From Bowdeniella nasicola (GTDB lineage Bacteria; Actinomycetota; Actinomycetes; Actinomycetales; Actinomycetaceae): a stretch of 64,000 nucleotides of DNA. A model generated the notes under the pieces. The model made no database searches. It had not been told where the DNA came from and saw only the letters and a list, made by a program, of their open reading frames with translations. Each line of letters opens with the position of its first letter. Position 1 is the stretch's first letter. Position numbers and translations under genes: made by a program. Shown in pieces: positions 46,054 through 54,787 of the stretch. The DNA is taken from contig JAUNVA010000006.1 in assembly GCA_030537895.1 (NCBI GenBank), forward strand, positions 62,001-126,000. Direction: 5' to 3'.

Positions 46054-47040
46054 TCAGAGTGCAACAGCCTCTCCGCTGGCCGCCGAATCCAAAATCGCCT
46101 GCACGACCTCGAGCGTGCGCACTCCCTCAGCCATCGTCACGTGTTCAGAACGCACCCCGAGGATCGCGTCGCGGAAGTTCTCCTGCTCGACGCGCAGCGG
46201 TTCGCGCTTCTCAATGGCGAAGCGCGTGACCTCTCCCTCGGACACCCCGCGGAAGTTCGCAACCTGCGTCCACTCGATCGGAATCGTTCCGTTGCGGTAA
46301 AACGTGAGATCACCCAGCGCGGTATCGGCCACCAGCGCTCCCTTTTCGCCGGTCACGATGGTCGTCCGGTCCTTGAATGGAGTCAGCCAGTTCACGAGAT
46401 GGCTCACGAGTACTCCGTTCGCCATTCGCCCCGAAACCGTCACCATGTCCTCATGCTCGCGCCCCGACTTAAAGGCGGTCTGCGCAAAGACCCGTTCGTA
46501 AGTCGAACCTGCCACCCAAGACGCGAGATCGACGTCGTGCGTGGCCAGATCCTTGACCACGCCCACATCGGAAATACGCGCCGGGAAGGGAGACTGGCGC
46601 CGGGTCGCGATCTGGAAGACTTGCCCGAGCAGCCCCTCCTGGATCTTCTTACGCATCGCCAGCAGCGCCGGGTTACACCGTTCGACGTAGCCGACCGCGC
46701 CGATGAGCCCCGCGTCCTCGAACGCCGTGGCCACGCGCCGCCCAGCCTCGACGTCGTGCGCGATGGGCTTTTCGACCATGGTGTGTACGCCGGCGGCCGC
46801 GAGCGCGAGGGCTGCATCCTCGTGGTAGATCGTGGGGACCGCCACCATGGCGGCATCCAGCCGCTGGTCGATCAATGCCTCCACATTCGGGAGGACCTCG
46901 AGCCCCTTGGCCACGCCATACTTATCGCCTCCCGGATCCGCGATGGCGACCAGGTCCATCCCTTCGGTTTCACGGATGACGCGGGCGTGGTGGCGCCCCA
47001 TCGACCCGATGCCGAGGAGCCCAACTCGCAGATTCGCCAT
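46054..47040 (-). CDS. wbpB: Gfo/Idh/MocA oxidoreductase (WbpB/WlbA-like UDP-GlcNAcA 3-dehydrogenase)
   Basis: A 328-residue NAD(H)-dependent dehydrogenase. Rossmann motif LLGIGSMGRHHARVI is at the N-terminus, VEKPIA marks the catalytic EKP, and DLATHDVDLASW the active-site His/Asp region. In the WbpB/WlbA step it oxidises C3 of UDP-GlcNAcA before transamination by the adjacent DegT-type enzyme. It lies three bases after wbpE and is third in wbpD-wbpE-wbpB on the minus strand. The association with WbpE and WbpD types makes this assignment strong. G+C is high again here. Confidence 0.87.
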   Translation of the reverse strand: MANLRVGLLGIGSMGRHHARVIRETEGMDLVAIADPGGDKYGVAKGLEVLPNVEALIDQRLDAAMVAVPTIYHEDAALALAAAGVHTMVEKPIAHDVEAGRRVATAFEDAGLIGAVGYVERCNPALLAMRKKIQEGLLGQVFQIATRRQSPFPARISDVGVVKDLATHDVDLASWVAGSTYERVFAQTAFKSGREHEDMVTVSGRMANGVLVSHLVNWLTPFKDRTTIVTGEKGALVADTALGDLTFYRNGTIPIEWTQVANFRGVSEGEVTRFAIEKREPLRVEQENFRDAILGVRSEHVTMAEGVRTLEVVQAILDSAASGEAVAL

Positions 47041-47043
47041 GGG

Positions 47044-48147
47044 TTACGCACCCGCCTTCGCGCAGGCGTTGACCGCCTCGACGATCCGTTCCAGGTCCCG
47101 CTCGCTCAGCGAGGGGTGCACCGGCAGCGATACCACGCTCGACGCCGCCTGCTCGGTGACGGGCAGTTCGAGGCCCGCAGCGTAGGGGGCGAGCGAGTCG
47201 AGGCGATGGTTCGGGATCGGGTAGTAGACCCCACTGCCTACCTGGTATTCCTCCTTCAGGGCCGCAACAAAGCGGTCCCGATCAGTGCCTTCCACGCGGA
47301 TCGTGTACTGGTGATAGACGTGCGTCGCTCCCTTCGCCACCTTCGGGGTGACGACATTTTCGAGGTTCGCGTCAAGGAAGGCGGCGTTCTGCTGACGCGT
47401 CGTGGTCCAGGCTCCCACCTTGGTGAGCTGCACGCGTCCGATCGCTGCGTGAATGTCGGTCATCCGGTTGTTGAGGCCGACGAGCTCATTGGCGTATTGG
47501 CGCTCCATACCCTGGTTGCGCAACAGACGCACGCGACGTGCGGTTTCCGGGTCGGCGCACGAGACCATACCGCCCTCGCCCGAGGTCATGTTCTTCGTGG
47601 GATACAGCGAGAACATCGCGAACGTTCCGAAGGTTCCGACCATCTCACCGTTGAGGGAAGCGCCGTGCGCCTGCGCGGCGTCCTCGAACAGCAGGAGGTC
47701 GTGCTCCTCCGCGATGGCGCGCAGAGCGTCCATGTTGGCCGGGTGCCCGTACAGGTGCACCGGCATAATCGCCTTCGTCTTGTCGGTCACGGCCGCGCGG
47801 ACGGAGTCCGGGTCGAGGCAGTAGTAGTCGAGTTCGATGTCGGCGAAGACTGGAGTCGCGCCCGTCAGGGCTACCGAGTTACCGGTGGCCGCAAATGTAA
47901 AGGACGGAACGATGACCTCATCACCGGCTCCGATACCCGCTGCCAGGAGGCCAAGGTGTAGACCGGAGGTTCCGGAGTTCACGGCGACGCATTCGCGTCC
48001 GGACACAAACTGGGTCGAGAACTCCTTCTCGAAGGCCGCGACTTCCGGGCCTTGCGCCACCATCCCGGAGCGTAGGACCGCGTCGACGGCGGCGCGCTCC
48101 TCATCACCGATGATGGGTTTTGCGGGCGGGATGAAATCGTTGCTCAT
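47044..48147 (-). CDS. wbpE: DegT/DnrJ/EryC1 aminotransferase (WbpE/WlbC-like)
   Basis: A 367-residue PLP enzyme. The lysine that binds PLP is in SLYPTKNMTSGEGG; other motifs are NSGTSGLHLGLLA, IVPSFTFAATGNSV and FEDAAQAHGA. It transfers an amino group from glutamate to the 3-keto-UDP-GlcNAcA made by the WbpB type. Its ATG overlaps the stop of the acetyltransferase gene (ATGA), and wbpB follows three bases after its own stop. The sequence fits the WbpE/WlbC subgroup by context; the family is certain. Confidence 0.9.
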   Translation of the reverse strand: MSNDFIPPAKPIIGDEERAAVDAVLRSGMVAQGPEVAAFEKEFSTQFVSGRECVAVNSGTSGLHLGLLAAGIGAGDEVIVPSFTFAATGNSVALTGATPVFADIELDYYCLDPDSVRAAVTDKTKAIMPVHLYGHPANMDALRAIAEEHDLLLFEDAAQAHGASLNGEMVGTFGTFAMFSLYPTKNMTSGEGGMVSCADPETARRVRLLRNQGMERQYANELVGLNNRMTDIHAAIGRVQLTKVGAWTTTRQQNAAFLDANLENVVTPKVAKGATHVYHQYTIRVEGTDRDRFVAALKEEYQVGSGVYYPIPNHRLDSLAPYAAGLELPVTEQAASSVVSLPVHPSLSERDLERIVEAVNACAKAGA

Positions 48148-48743
48148 GAGCCTTTCACTTCTTTCAACTGGCCCTCGACCAGTTCGTAGCGTTCTCCCGA
48201 GTGCGGGCATTCGAAGATCCCGTCGGTTCTCTCTTCTAGTCTGATCCCCGCTTTGGAGACCCAGCCGATCTGACGCGCCGGGACCCCCGCAACGAGGGCG
48301 TGATCGGGCACATCCTTCACGACGACGGCACCCGCCGCCACCGTAGCCCACGCGCCGATGGTGACCGGTGCGACGCATACGGCGCGGGCACCGATGGCGG
48401 CGCCCGTCTTAATCGTGACGCCCACCGCTTCCCAGTCCTCACCGGACTTCAGCGAGCCGTCGGGGTTGATCGCTCGCGGGTTGTGGTCGTTCGTGAGGAC
48501 GGCAGCGGGCCCGATAAAGACGCCGTCGCTAAGCTCGGCTGGCTCGTAGACGAGAGCGTAGTTCTGGACCTTGCAGTGGTCTCCGAGATGCACGCCGGAT
48601 CCAATGTAGGCGCCGCGACCGACGATGCAGCCCTGCCCAAGGGTCGCTCCTTCGCGCACTTGAGCCAGATGCCAGACGGACGATCCTTCTCCAATCGTGG
48701 CCTCCGGCGAGACGTCCGCGGATTCAACGATCCGAGTAACCAT
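48144..48743 (-). CDS. wbpD: Left-handed beta-helix N-acetyltransferase (WbpD/WlbB-like)
   Basis: A 199-residue hexapeptide-repeat acyltransferase. Repeats run through IGEGSSVWHLAQVREGATLG, VGRGAYIGSGVHLGDHCKVQ and APVTIGAWATVAAGAVVVKDV; the active-site loop has LTNDHNPRA. It acetylates the 3-amino group to give UDP-GlcNAc3NAcA. AAGGAGA lies a few bases before the ATG. The C-terminal extension RTDGIFECPHSGERYEL resembles that of other WbpD-type enzymes, which end in a small beta hairpin. First gene of wbpD-wbpE-wbpB; the divergent gap to the GT2 gene is 64 bases. Confidence 0.9.
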   Translation of the reverse strand: MVTRIVESADVSPEATIGEGSSVWHLAQVREGATLGQGCIVGRGAYIGSGVHLGDHCKVQNYALVYEPAELSDGVFIGPAAVLTNDHNPRAINPDGSLKSGEDWEAVGVTIKTGAAIGARAVCVAPVTIGAWATVAAGAVVVKDVPDHALVAGVPARQIGWVSKAGIRLEERTDGIFECPHSGERYELVEGQLKEVKGS

Positions 48744-48794
48744 GCATTCTCCTTCAACTCATCGCTGGTGGCGGACAGCATCGCTCGTACCTGT

Positions 48795-48800
48795 CACAAT
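48795..48800 (+). promoter_or_regulatory. Candidate -10 for leaderless GT2-DUF2304 pair
   Basis: CACAAT ends seven bases before the GTG at 48808; no Shine-Dalgarno is present. Confidence 0.4.
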
Positions 48801-48807
48801 ACCTACT

Positions 48808-49488
48808 GTGAGTCTGCCACCCCTTGATGACGCCTGGCTCGTCATCCCGTTATATAACGAAGCCGAAGTGATTGGCGACGTGCTTAGTGAAGCGCGTCGA
48901 TACTTCCCCCACATCGTCTGCATCGACGATGGCTCGCGTGACGAGAGTGCGATGATCGCCGCGAGGGCTGGCGCGATTGTGGTGCAGCATCCCGTGAACC
49001 TGGGACAGGGGGCGGCCCTGCAGACTGGCTTCGATTATCTCCTCATCCACACCGATGCCCGCTATGCCGTGACCTTCGACGCTGACGGCCAGCACAATCC
49101 CGCCGAGGCGGCCGAGATGGTGGAGCGTTGTCGACGCGATCAGCTAGCGATCATCTATGGGTCACGCTTCCTGGACAAGCGCACAAAAGCCACTCCACTC
49201 AAGCGCATCGTCCTGAAGACGGCGGCATTCGTGACCCGATTGACAACCGGACTCCGCCTCACCGACGCGCACAACGGCCTGCGGTGCCTGCGGCGCGACG
49301 CCCTCTCGGGGATCCGCATCCGGCAGGACGGGATGGCGCACGCCTCCGAGATTGTCTCCCAGCTCGCTGCCACCGGGTTGCCGTGGGCGGAGATGCCGGT
49401 GCATATCCGCTACACGGACTACTCTCGGTCGAAAGGTCAATCCCTTCTCAATTCGGTTAACATCCTGGTTGACCTCATCATGCGTTAG
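48808..49488 (+). CDS. GT2 family glycosyltransferase (polyprenyl-phosphate sugar synthase-like)
   Basis: A 226-residue single-domain GT2: VIPLYNEAEVIGDVL, IDDGSRDES, HPVNLGQGAALQTGFDY, and the metal motif TFDADGQH. GSRF and HNGLRCLRRDA follow. Such small GT2 proteins make polyprenyl-phosphate-linked sugars or modify glycans together with a DUF2304 membrane partner, which is the next gene. The product could feed the DUF6541 proteins if these are GT-C enzymes. The start is a GTG positioned seven bases from a CACAAT hexamer. Confidence 0.88.
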   Translation: MSLPPLDDAWLVIPLYNEAEVIGDVLSEARRYFPHIVCIDDGSRDESAMIAARAGAIVVQHPVNLGQGAALQTGFDYLLIHTDARYAVTFDADGQHNPAEAAEMVERCRRDQLAIIYGSRFLDKRTKATPLKRIVLKTAAFVTRLTTGLRLTDAHNGLRCLRRDALSGIRIRQDGMAHASEIVSQLAATGLPWAEMPVHIRYTDYSRSKGQSLLNSVNILVDLIMR

Positions 49489-49498
49489 GTAGATAGTG

Positions 49499-50002
49499 AT
49501 GACCGTCTTCTTTCCCGTCCCACTCTCCACGGCACCACCCGTGACAACCGAATTTTCGGGCCGGTTGGTTGGCGTCGACCGAACGTGGATACAGCTCCTG
49601 CTGATCGTTGGTGTGATCATCGCGGGAGTAATGCTCACGCGCTCGACGGCCGGGGCCCGCCACCAGGCGATCCGTCGCCTATTAATGGCGGCATTCGCCG
49701 CGGCCGCGGTCTATGTCATTCTCTTCCCGCGAACCGCAACCGACATCGCACACTGGCTTGGTGTGGGACGTGGCGCTGATCTCCTCCTCTACGGCCTCGT
49801 GATTGCGTTCTTCGGTTACGTCGCGACCTCATTCAAGCGATTTGCCGCGCTAGAACATCGCATCACCGAACTGTCCCGCCAACTCGCTATTGCGCGGGCC
49901 GCTCGCCCCTCCGACGTCTACCCGTCGGAGCCGGGTCTCAGTCACGAACAGCCGACCACGCGTGTGCCACCATCGGAACCCGTTGAAGGCGAGAAGGGTT
50001 AG
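49499..50002 (+). CDS. DUF2304 membrane protein
   Basis: A 167-residue protein with three transmembrane helices (WIQLLLIVGVIIAGVML, LLMAAFAAAAVYVILFP and LLLYGLVIAFFGYVATSF) and a cytosolic C-terminal tail rich in Pro/Glu/Ser. The segment FPRTATDIAHWLGVGRGADLLLY is the family signature (in two pieces FPRTATDIAHWLGV and GRGADLLLY). DUF2304 genes usually follow a small GT2 gene, as here, and may anchor it at the membrane. ATG at 49499 is preferred to the GTG one codon earlier. The stop is shared with the convergent DUF6541 gene (TTAG). Confidence 0.87.
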   Translation: MTVFFPVPLSTAPPVTTEFSGRLVGVDRTWIQLLLIVGVIIAGVMLTRSTAGARHQAIRRLLMAAFAAAAVYVILFPRTATDIAHWLGVGRGADLLLYGLVIAFFGYVATSFKRFAALEHRITELSRQLAIARAARPSDVYPSEPGLSHEQPTTRVPPSEPVEGEKG

Positions 50003-51975
50003 TGCTCGAGCACTGAACAGTCGCGCGGCAGGCGGCGGATCTCAACCGTCCCGAATGCCTGGACCAGCGCCATCCGCTCGGTATCGATGCCGTACATGCC
50101 CTGCGCATACCGCGTGGTTTTGGCGCCCTGCGCGCCCGTATCCGAGTCGAGATAGAGATATCTCACGCCGTCAGCCTGAAGGGCCTCACACGCCACAGCA
50201 GGCGTGTCAGAGAATGTGTGTAACGCCTCTCTGACCCCTTGGGGATAGGTACCCAAGCTCAGTTGACGGGCCCGCGAATCCACCCCCGCATACCCGTAGG
50301 CGAAGGCCGCCCCGTTGGCGGGGTCCCCGATGATGGCGCCGTCCCCCGGCAGTCCCTGTTCGCGCAGCCACGTGAGGGCCGCCAGGTCGTCGTCGTCGAC
50401 CATCGTGCCCCACGCAATCTCGCCCGGCCGGTAAGCGGCGGCCACGAGCGCGGTGCGGGCGGGGATCCGCCACGCCCCTGTCAGGAGAGCTGTCACGACA
50501 ATGACGACGCCGAGCGAGCGCCACCCCAAACGTGCGCTTGCCCACGCAAGCGCGAAGGCCGCGAGGACGGCCACGCCGATCGTGTGCAGGGGAGCGAGCC
50601 TCGCAGCCTGCGAGTACCACGGCCCCGCAATGGACTGCAGACCAAGCACATCGACGCGGGCGACCGCACGAATGGCAATAGGGATGAGGATGCTGAGCGA
50701 TCCGACCACCGCCCAGGTCCGCCGTCCCTGACTCCACCACCCGATCAGGGTGCCAGCCGCAAGGATCGTGGGGATCGCCCCGGCCAGTGGGTAGTCTGTC
50801 ACGCGCCACAGAGGTGTGAGATCGATGAGGGCCGCCCCGAACTCACCAATCGGGTTTGCGCCGCCGCCACGGTCATAGGCGCGCACAGGGGCGGATAGCT
50901 TCCAGAAGGCGATGGTCAGGACAATCACGCAGAGAAACCCCGCCGCTAGGGTGGGGCGCCGACGTCGTCGCTCGGTCTCGGGCGCGCCCCGCCACCACGA
51001 GACTAGCCCCGCCACGGTCGCAGGCCCTGCTAGAAGAGCGAGCGAAGCCAGACTGATGGGGTGAGCCACGATGACACCGCCACCCGCGAGCGCGAGGGCT
51101 ATGCCCGCGCCGGCGTGAGCGCCATGCAGACTCCCGCCCGGCGCCAAGGCGAGCCCTGCGCCCAGCACCGCCGGCAGAAGCACGGTCGAGACGGCGTAGG
51201 GATAGGCGGACAACAGTGGAAAGAGGACGGCGGGCACCGAGATCAGCAGTGCGCTGCTCGGCACGACCCAGGTGACAACGGCCCCGCGCCGCACCCCGCG
51301 TCGATGCTCCAGCTCTGCGACGAGCAACACGAGACCGAGAGGCCACACGAGAACCGAGTAGACAATGATCCCCGCGTTCAACACCTCGACCCCCGGGGCT
51401 GGGGCGAGAGCGAGAAGCGCGGTCGCGGCGCTCGGGTAGAAGGAGGGGAGCCCCTCGCCCTGATAGAGGGGCGCCAATCCCCACAGTGCAGAGCCGATCT
51501 GCTCGTCGCGAATCGCTCGGATGGCCGATAGGTGGAAGACGCCGTCCCACTGCTGGAGCAGGGCGGCGAGCGACCCCATGCCGATCAGGAGCGGGACGGC
51601 CATCAGGAGGAGCCCCACACCGATGCCAGCCCACGTGGAGGGCGGCCAGGCCGGGTCTCGCAACCAGGCGCGGGCACGCGCGAGTGGGCGCAGGCCCCAT
51701 GCCGACTCGCCGCGACGGCGCAGCGGGAACGCCTGCCGAGTCGCGAGTGCGCCGGTAATCGCGCATGCCACAACCAGAAGCAGGAGCACGGCGCCGGCCG
51801 TCGCCCGCGTGTAGGGCACGGAGAGGAGATAGAGGATATCGGCGCCTATCTCGATCGCGAAAAGGCTGAGCGCGGGGGCAAGCGGGAGGGTGAGACGCCA
51901 GGGTGTACGCAGCCCGGCCGCGAGGAGGACACCCGGGCCGAACGCCAGCAGAACGACACTGCTCAATGCGAGCAT
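49999..51975 (-). CDS. DUF6541 multi-pass membrane protein (3 of 3), possible GT-C enzyme
   Basis: A 658-residue protein with about a dozen transmembrane helices and a soluble C-terminus. It carries QQWDGVFHLS (141-150), FYPSA (179-183) and GDPANGA, parallel to the two other DUF6541 proteins. The DxxFH motif after the first helices is the likeliest catalytic site if this is a GT-C transferase. The C-terminal domain ends with a YLYLDSDTG segment very like YVDSDS in copy 2. It is a single transcription unit facing the GT2/DUF2304 pair. Start ATG at 51975. Confidence 0.8.
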   Translation of the reverse strand: MLALSSVVLLAFGPGVLLAAGLRTPWRLTLPLAPALSLFAIEIGADILYLLSVPYTRATAGAVLLLLVVACAITGALATRQAFPLRRRGESAWGLRPLARARAWLRDPAWPPSTWAGIGVGLLLMAVPLLIGMGSLAALLQQWDGVFHLSAIRAIRDEQIGSALWGLAPLYQGEGLPSFYPSAATALLALAPAPGVEVLNAGIIVYSVLVWPLGLVLLVAELEHRRGVRRGAVVTWVVPSSALLISVPAVLFPLLSAYPYAVSTVLLPAVLGAGLALAPGGSLHGAHAGAGIALALAGGGVIVAHPISLASLALLAGPATVAGLVSWWRGAPETERRRRRPTLAAGFLCVIVLTIAFWKLSAPVRAYDRGGGANPIGEFGAALIDLTPLWRVTDYPLAGAIPTILAAGTLIGWWSQGRRTWAVVGSLSILIPIAIRAVARVDVLGLQSIAGPWYSQAARLAPLHTIGVAVLAAFALAWASARLGWRSLGVVIVVTALLTGAWRIPARTALVAAAYRPGEIAWGTMVDDDDLAALTWLREQGLPGDGAIIGDPANGAAFAYGYAGVDSRARQLSLGTYPQGVREALHTFSDTPAVACEALQADGVRYLYLDSDTGAQGAKTTRYAQGMYGIDTERMALVQAFGTVEIRRLPRDCSVLEH

Positions 51976-52096
51976 AAGATACCGCTCACTCCCGTGTCTG
52001 TCACCTCTCCAGTCTGGCATGAGCGCCGCGATCTACCGTGCTGGGACACTCACCGCGTCACAGTCGTGGCACCCACATCGTCTCAGTGTCACACCG

Positions 52097-52102
52097 TATG
52101 AT
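52097..52102 (+). promoter_or_regulatory. Candidate -10 for the LCP operon
   Basis: TATGAT ends seven bases before the GTG at 52110. It overlaps an in-frame ATG at 52098, so if it is the -10, that ATG cannot be the start. Confidence 0.4.
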
Positions 52103-52109
52103 CGTGTTC

Positions 52110-53387
52110 GTGCAACCGGTTAACCAAAGACGTGGGCGCCACCGTAATCCGGCTCGCGGTCCCGCGCATGCGCGGACACTCAGGCGTCCACGCTGGCGGG
52201 CCACGCTGGCCGCTGCCCTCGGTGTCCTCCTCTTTCTCGGGACGGCGTTTGGACTCGTCTACACGCGTCTGCAGGGAAACATCGAGCGGTCGAATATCAC
52301 GATGCTGCTGTCCAATGATCGTCCCGAAGCGCAGCCGCCCCTGGACCCGAACGCCGGCCAGCCCATCAATCTGTTGGTGATTGGCTCGGACGTGCGCACC
52401 GGCGACTTTGCCGACCCCACCATCGAGGGCATGCGCTCCGACTCGACCGTCCTGTTGCACATCTCGTCCGGTCGGGATCGAGTCGAGGCGATCTCCCTTC
52501 CGCGCGACCTCCTGGTGAAGATCCCCTCGTGTTATCGCCATGACGGGAGCCGCACGCGGGAGCTGCGCTCCGCGAAGTTCAATACGGCCTTCGCACTCGG
52601 CGGCGCAAGGGGTGAAGTCGACGAGGCCGCCGCCTGCACCATCCGCACGGTCGAGCGAATGTCCGGCATCTACATCGACGACTACGTCGTCATGGATTTC
52701 CAGGGCTTCGAGTCCATGGTGAACGCCCTGCAGGGCGTTCCGCTCTACATTGACGAGGATATCAACGACCGGCGTGCCGATTTGAAGCTCGATGCGGGCT
52801 GCCGCCTCCTCGATGGTCGCCAGGCCCTCGGCTACGCCCGGGCCCGCTACACCCTCGGTGACGGTTCGGACGTCTCTCGGATCAACCGCCAGCACGAATT
52901 GCTGTCCTCGATCGCCCGGGAGGTCTTGCGCCTGAACCTCCTCACCGACCTCAGCTCCCTCTACTCCTTCCTGGACGCCGCCACCAGCTCCATGTCGACC
53001 GGCGAACAGATCGGTTCGCTCTCGACCATGGCGGGGCTCGCCTACTCGCTGCGCGGGATCGAACCATCGGAAATCACCTTCGTGACGCTCCCATTCGTGT
53101 GGTCTGGCCAGGACATCTATCCGAGCGAGGATGCCGAGTTGGTGTGGCACAACCTCCTGCTCGATCAGCCTGTGAACACGCCTCCCGAAACTGAGGAGAG
53201 CCCTTCGTCATCGAGCAGCAGCGAGACCGGAACGGAGCCTAGCCCCACGGCGGATCCCACGACCGACTCCCAGAACTCGCTCCCGAGTCGGGAACCCACG
53301 CCCACCCAGACCCCTACTTTCGAACACGAAACGACGGCAGAAACCGACGCCCTGGACCCGATCTGCACCAGGGAGCGAGCATCATGA
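52110..53387 (+). CDS. LytR-CpsA-Psr (LCP) family glycopolymer ligase
   Basis: A 425-residue type II membrane protein. A basic cytosolic N-terminus is followed by one transmembrane helix (TLAAALGVLLFLGTAFGLVY) and the LCP domain. Domain motifs are INLLVIGSDVRTG, RSDSTVLLH, ISLPRDLLVKIP, KFNTAFALGG and RARYTLGDGSDVSR. LCP proteins transfer lipid-linked glycopolymers to peptidoglycan outside the cell. The C-terminal tail is Ser/Thr/Glu/Pro-rich and disordered. The start may instead be the ATG at 52098. It overlaps the second LCP gene (ATGA). It would attach polymers made by the preceding genes. Confidence 0.9.
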   Translation: MQPVNQRRGRHRNPARGPAHARTLRRPRWRATLAAALGVLLFLGTAFGLVYTRLQGNIERSNITMLLSNDRPEAQPPLDPNAGQPINLLVIGSDVRTGDFADPTIEGMRSDSTVLLHISSGRDRVEAISLPRDLLVKIPSCYRHDGSRTRELRSAKFNTAFALGGARGEVDEAAACTIRTVERMSGIYIDDYVVMDFQGFESMVNALQGVPLYIDEDINDRRADLKLDAGCRLLDGRQALGYARARYTLGDGSDVSRINRQHELLSSIAREVLRLNLLTDLSSLYSFLDAATSSMSTGEQIGSLSTMAGLAYSLRGIEPSEITFVTLPFVWSGQDIYPSEDAELVWHNLLLDQPVNTPPETEESPSSSSSSETGTEPSPTADPTTDSQNSLPSREPTPTQTPTFEHETTAETDALDPICTRERAS

Positions 53388-54787
53388 GCGAGCAGCCACC
53401 ACGGTTCCGACCTCGGAGCCCGAGGGATGCCCCGTCCGCACGTGGCGCGCGCCGCGTGGGGCCGGGCACGAGTGGTGACGGACGCCCGTCTGTGCCGACG
53501 CCCGCTCCCTCGCGGGGCTCAGACCGCACACCGCCGAGCTCCTCCTCACAGCGCTCGCCCGTACGACCGCGCGTCAGCCCCGACGTGGCGCCGCCTGCTA
53601 CCCCACGCCCGCCCAAACGACGCTCCATCTCCACTCCCGCTACCAATCGTCCGGCGCGCCGGGCTGCCCAACCCCCATCGCATATCCCGCCGCCGGCGGC
53701 GCGCCCACCCGCGACCCCACCGGCGAGTATCCCGCCGCGACCCGCCTTCCCACCTACCAACGCGGGCGGGGCTCCCCCGCACGGTCCGGCACCGCGTGGC
53801 GGGGCGTCCGCTCCTGCTCCTCGCCCCGCCGGGCCCCGTCCCATCCGTCGTCGGCGCCGCTGGGGCGGGCGGCGGATCCTGATCCTCGCCCTGGTCCTCC
53901 TGTTGGCGTGGCCGATCGGCCTGCTCATCTGGGCCAATGGGCGCCTCCAGCACGTGGAAGCTCTCTCGGGACGGTCGACGACCGACGGCACCACGTTCCT
54001 CCTCGCGGGCTCCGACTCCCGGGACGACGGTGAGATCCCCGACGGTACGACGGGACAGCGCACGGACTCGATCCTGATACTGCACCGCGCTCCGAACGGA
54101 CAGACCTCCCTCATTTCGCTGCCGCGCGACACGTACGTCGCGATCACGGGGCACGGACACCACAAACTCAACGCTGCCTATGCCATCGGAGGGGCGCCAC
54201 TACTCGTCGATACGGTCGAAAACCTCACCGGCCTCACCGTCGACCACTACGTCGAGGTCGGGATGGGCGGGGTCCGTCAGATTGCCGACGCCGTCGGCGG
54301 TGTTCATCTGTGTCTGGACTATGACGTGAACGATCCCAAGTCCGAGCTCGTCTGGACGGCGGGCTGTCACGACGTCGACGGCGCCACGGCGCTCGCTTTT
54401 TCCCGGATGCGCTACCAGGACCCGCGCGGTGATATGGGCCGTCAGGAGCGGCAGCGCCAGGTGATCGGCGCGATCGTGAAGAAGACGGCGCGCCCATCCT
54501 TCTTCCTGAACCCCGTCGCTCAAAGCAGCGCGGTTCGGTCGGGTATCTCTGCGCTGCGGGTCGATGAGGAGGCCTCAATCGTCACCCTCGGACGTCTCGC
54601 CTGGTACTTCAAGGCGGCGACGGCTAGCTCGGGGATCACCGGACACCCCCCGATCAGTAACTACGCTTACCGGCCCGGCGGGATTGGCGCGGCGGTACTC
54701 CTCGATGAGACCCGCGCACCCGAGTTCTTTACCAAGCTGCAGGCCGGTACCCTCACCCCGGCCGATGTCGCCGAACCGGGCCGCTAG
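53384..54787 (+). CDS. LytR-CpsA-Psr (LCP) family glycopolymer ligase with long Pro-rich N-terminus
   Basis: A 467-residue LCP protein. The first 160 residues are Pro/Arg/Ala-rich and cytosolic, unusually long; a transmembrane helix (ILILALVLLLAWPIGLLIW) follows. The LCP domain has TFLLAGSDSRDD, RTDSILILH, ISLPRDTYVAI, KLNAAYAIGG and SRMRYQDPRGDMGRQER. The conserved Asp and Arg residues for the polyprenyl-pyrophosphate head group are present. It is coupled to the first LCP gene. Two LCPs in tandem fit two polymers or a division of work. Stop shared with the convergent mtr gene (CTAG). Confidence 0.9.
   Translation: MSEQPPRFRPRSPRDAPSARGARRVGPGTSGDGRPSVPTPAPSRGSDRTPPSSSSQRSPVRPRVSPDVAPPATPRPPKRRSISTPATNRPARRAAQPPSHIPPPAARPPATPPASIPPRPAFPPTNAGGAPPHGPAPRGGASAPAPRPAGPRPIRRRRRWGGRRILILALVLLLAWPIGLLIWANGRLQHVEALSGRSTTDGTTFLLAGSDSRDDGEIPDGTTGQRTDSILILHRAPNGQTSLISLPRDTYVAITGHGHHKLNAAYAIGGAPLLVDTVENLTGLTVDHYVEVGMGGVRQIADAVGGVHLCLDYDVNDPKSELVWTAGCHDVDGATALAFSRMRYQDPRGDMGRQERQRQVIGAIVKKTARPSFFLNPVAQSSAVRSGISALRVDEEASIVTLGRLAWYFKAATASSGITGHPPISNYAYRPGGIGAAVLLDETRAPEFFTKLQAGTLTPADVAEPGR

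Noticed and set aside
46141-47961. 606-codon plus-strand frame opposite wbpB and wbpE
   Set aside because: Spans two real genes in antisense, Arg/His-rich translation, no recognisable domain.
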